From: Bryobacterales bacterium
GTDB lineage: Bacteria > Acidobacteriota > Terriglobia > Bryobacterales > Bryobacteraceae
Direction of reading: 5' to 3'
NCBI GenBank assembly: GCA_025353235.1
Contig: JANXQZ010000934.1
Location: 1-8,221, forward strand
Length of the DNA stretch: 8,221 bases
Both the position numbers and the translations under genes were made by a program. This document shows, in pieces, positions 5,979 to 8,221 of the stretch. The notes under the pieces are model-generated. The model saw nothing but the letters and a program-made list of their open reading frames with translations, ran no database searches and was not told the DNA's origin. Position 1 is the stretch's first letter; each line of letters begins with the position of its first letter.

Positions 5979-6047
5979 ATACTAGGAGCCGGATGCAGCC
6001 ACGATTGGCTGCCTACAAAATGGAACAGTTATGCGCTGAATGCCTAT

Positions 6048-7448
6048 TCATGCTCCCACTGCCGCGTCCGGTACTGTCATCTTTTTCAAATCCTGCTTGC
6101 GAACCTTCCCCGAAGTGGTCTTTGGAAGATCGCCCACCCACATCACCGACTTGGGAATTTTGAATTTCGCAATCTTGCCGACGCAGAAGGCCAGCAACTC
6201 CTGCTCAGTTAGTAGCTCGCCGTCCCTCAACACGACTGCGGCACAGCCCGCCTCACCCCACTTGGGATGCGGCTTGCCGAACACCGCAGCTTCCGCCACC
6301 TTGGGATGGCTGAGCAGCACACGCTCCACCTCGGCGGGATATACATTCTCGCCGCCGCTGATGAACATATCTTTCTTGCGATCGATAATATACCAGTACC
6401 CGTCGGAATCCACCGTTGCAATGTCTCCGGTATAGAACCAGCCGTCCTGAATTGCGGCCCGGGTCTCCTCTGCGTTATTCCAATAGCCGCTGCACATCGC
6501 CGGGGTTCTAAGAAGCAACTCGCCCTCATCGATGCGCGCTTCCACCGTGAAGTTCGGAAACCCGATCGATCCGGCTTTTCGCAAAGCGTCCCGCTCATCC
6601 AGCGCAAAGCAATTCGGACCCACCTCCGTCAGGCCAAAGCCTTGTCGCATTGTCACGCCCCGCTCTATCCATCGCTGGAGTAATGGAACGGGGCACCGTG
6701 CCCCGCCGCTGATCGCGTAACGCAAAGAGCTGAGGTCTGCCGTGGCGAATTGCGGCGACTCCGCCATCATCAGGAGTTGCGTCGGCACGGCGAACATGCA
6801 GGTAATCCGCAATCGTTTCACCTGCTCTAAAACCTCGGCGGCGTTGAACGTTTTCAGAATGGCCACCGTCGCGCCCAGGTAGAACGCGGGCAGCGTGAAG
6901 ACGTTCAGCCCGCCCGTGTAAAACATGGGGCTGTGAATCAGCACCGTATCGGACGGGGTCAGCATGCGCTGCGATGTATGGATCGCGTTCCACAGGATAT
7001 GCCGGTACGACAGGATCGCTCCCTTTGGCTTGGCAGTCGTGCCGGAAGTGTAGAGCAGCATCTGAGGGGATTCCATATCGACCGGCCCGGAACCCGCAAT
7101 CCCCGGCTTAAGATCGTGGAATCCCTGGCCATCGATCAGCACCTTCGGTCCGGCATCGGCCATGATTTCAGCGCGTTCGGCTTCGGATAACTTAAGGTTG
7201 AGCGGAACGAAGATGGCACCGAGCTTGCAGGCTCCAAACAGTGCAAAAAGGATTTCGGCCCCGTTCGGAAGCAGCGCGCATACACGATCTCCAGGCTTGA
7301 CACCCCGGCCTTCCAGAGCCCTTCTTACTCTCTCGGCTTCGGCATTGAACTCGCGGTAGGTGTAGCTGCGGCTCGCGTCGATATCGATGATCGCGGTCCT
7401 GTCCGGGTTGTATTGCTCCTGCTTCGCCAGCCAGTCGATTACGTTCAT
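6048..7448 (-). CDS. AMP-forming acyl-CoA synthetase/ligase
   Basis: The 466-residue protein is an ANL-superfamily enzyme that activates a carboxylic acid as acyl-adenylate and transfers it to CoA. Motifs in order are the P-loop-like LLYTSGTTAKPKGA (131-144), RQGFGLTE (268-275), YTGD (339-342), the hinge and lid region DRKKDMFISGGENVYPAEVE (356-375), and PKTTSGKV (442-449) with the catalytic Lys448. It is shorter than most members (500-550) because the stretch between residues about 105 and 128 is compact. The start is ATG 7448: homologues begin near 'MNVIDWLAKQ', and it overlaps the hydrolase stop as ATGA. An open frame up to 7640 is antiparallel overlap noise with no family similarity. The substrate is not evident; medium or long fatty acids or an aromatic acid are possible. 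Confidence 0.93.
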   Translation of the reverse strand: MNVIDWLAKQEQYNPDRTAIIDIDASRSYTYREFNAEAERVRRALEGRGVKPGDRVCALLPNGAEILFALFGACKLGAIFVPLNLKLSEAERAEIMADAGPKVLIDGQGFHDLKPGIAGSGPVDMESPQMLLYTSGTTAKPKGAILSYRHILWNAIHTSQRMLTPSDTVLIHSPMFYTGGLNVFTLPAFYLGATVAILKTFNAAEVLEQVKRLRITCMFAVPTQLLMMAESPQFATADLSSLRYAISGGARCPVPLLQRWIERGVTMRQGFGLTEVGPNCFALDERDALRKAGSIGFPNFTVEARIDEGELLLRTPAMCSGYWNNAEETRAAIQDGWFYTGDIATVDSDGYWYIIDRKKDMFISGGENVYPAEVERVLLSHPKVAEAAVFGKPHPKWGEAGCAAVVLRDGELLTEQELLAFCVGKIAKFKIPKSVMWVGDLPKTTSGKVRKQDLKKMTVPDAAVGA

Positions 7449-8218
7449 ACGAGATCGATCACCACCCGGTCCGGACGCTCGAGTTGCGGTATGTGCGCGC
7501 AATCCGCATAGACGAGCAGCCGCCCGTCCGGGAATAGAGGCAGCGCGGATTCGATCCATTCCAGGCGGACCACCGGATCGTGCCGACCGTGGATAATTTG
7601 GACCGGCATGCGCAAACCCGGCAACTGATCCAGCAGGCACAATTCGAGCGACAAGCGCATTGAGCGGCGCATATATCGAACATATTCCGCATAATCGCCG
7701 CGAGCCAGCCTGGCGTCCTGCTTAGCAAGGTAGCGCCGCTGCATCGACGTGCCCTGCGTGAGGAAAAGCCTTCCGAACACAACGGCATGAATCGCTGGAG
7801 TGAATGCCAGCAGATTGCGTTCGCTCAGCCGTTCAAGTGCGGCATCGATCTCTTCCGGCGCGTATCGATGCAGCCCGCCAGGCGTAATCAGCACCAGCTT
7901 TTTTACTTGATCCGGACGGGCCAGCCCGAGTGACATGGCTACTTGTCCGCCGAAGGAGTTCCCAGCCACCGTGGCGCACTCGATTCCAAGTTTGTCCAGA
8001 AGTTCGGTCACCGCGTTCACAAACAAACCGGGCGACGGCTCCGTTGCGGTCTTCGGGGACTCGCCAAACCCCGGCAGGTCCACCGCGATCACTCGATAGC
8101 GCTCTGCCAGCGGCTCGAGCACCGGCTCCCAATCCAGATGATCGCCAAACATCCCGTGGATCAGCAAAAGGGCCGGTCCACGGCCGCGGTCGTAGTGGAA
8201 CATGTTGGAACTCGTCAT
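7445..8218 (-). CDS. Alpha/beta hydrolase fold protein
   Basis: The protein has 257 residues. It shows the oxyanion-loop HGMFGD (21-26), 'DLPGFGES' (47-54), the nucleophile elbow GNSFGG with Ser88, an acidic residue Asp214 in HGRHDPVV, and the catalytic His242 in CAHIPQLERP. The full triad is therefore present and the enzyme is probably an active esterase, thioesterase or C-C hydrolase of unknown substrate. There is no signal peptide. Its stop overlaps the start of the acyl-CoA synthetase (GTATGA), which suggests a shared pathway. The start is taken as ATG 8218, but only three bases lie upstream in the window, so an earlier start cannot be excluded; ATG 8203 is an alternative. Confidence 0.88.
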   Translation of the reverse strand: MTSSNMFHYDRGRGPALLLIHGMFGDHLDWEPVLEPLAERYRVIAVDLPGFGESPKTATEPSPGLFVNAVTELLDKLGIECATVAGNSFGGQVAMSLGLARPDQVKKLVLITPGGLHRYAPEEIDAALERLSERNLLAFTPAIHAVVFGRLFLTQGTSMQRRYLAKQDARLARGDYAEYVRYMRRSMRLSLELCLLDQLPGLRMPVQIIHGRHDPVVRLEWIESALPLFPDGRLLVYADCAHIPQLERPDRVVIDLV

Positions 8219-8221
8219 GAA

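Noticed and set aside
5995..6012. Hairpin GCAGCC/GGCTGC between the acyl-CoA synthetase and isomerase-like genes, as a terminator.
   Set aside because: The stem is only six pairs with no U tract on the minus strand; it is too weak to call.
7449..7640. N-terminal extension of the acyl-CoA synthetase to 7640.
   Set aside because: It lies wholly within the hydrolase gene in another frame, is low-complexity Arg/Gly/Pro-rich, and precedes the conserved start at 7448.
6048..8218. Hydrolase plus ligase as MenH and MenE of menaquinone synthesis.
   Set aside because: Size and folds are compatible, but no other men gene is present and neither protein shows a distinguishing motif I can verify.

Overview
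The window looks like an ordinary chromosomal stretch of an Acidobacteriota genome, probably Solibacteres/Bryobacterales-like. This is inferred from a DUF1552 protein, a Tat-exported TIM-barrel epimerase-like protein, lineage-type hypothetical proteins and moderately high GC. No database search could be run, so the taxonomy is a judgement. There are no tRNA or rRNA genes, CRISPR arrays, transposases or phage genes.

Plus strand, 1-3767: the window opens inside the 3' end of a DUF1552 gene. A short intergenic region (524-794) follows, then a type I-beta DAHP synthase (aroF, first step of aromatic amino acid synthesis). After a compact palindromic REP-like element come a membrane-anchored hypothetical protein and a PfkB-family sugar kinase that overlaps it. 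A strong hairpin terminator at 3771-3808 closes this strand and also serves the convergent genes.

Minus strand, 8218-3937: read in the direction of transcription, these are an alpha/beta hydrolase, an acyl-CoA synthetase (ATGA stop/start overlap), a Tat-signal sugar phosphate isomerase/epimerase-like protein, a macrodomain ADP-ribose hydrolase, and a small unrecognised protein (a second ATGA overlap). The first two form one tight unit and the last three another. A 105-nt gap separates the units and contains a possible promoter.

The most interesting content is the 5' leader of aroF. It has a promoter-like pair, then a 17-codon ORF reading [17 protein letters not shown] (four Phe, one Trp, one Tyr). 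Three mutually exclusive pairings follow: a 1:2 pause-type hairpin, a 2:3 antiterminator, and a 3:4 GAAA-loop terminator ending in a U tract. The ribosome binding site and start codon of aroF come next. This is the complete layout of a trp/phe-style transcription attenuator, here placed on a DAHP synthase. The encoded enzyme also keeps the N-terminal regulatory domain, so control by transcription attenuation and by feedback inhibition may act on the same step. The leader ORF has no Shine-Dalgarno and starts about 10 nt after the -10 box, so its mRNA may be leaderless or nearly so.

Secondary points of interest are the REP-like element at the 5' end of the hypothetical membrane gene, which may have cut it off from its original start; a possible ATT start with ideal spacing for the PfkB kinase; and the macrodomain coupled to an uncharacterised partner.
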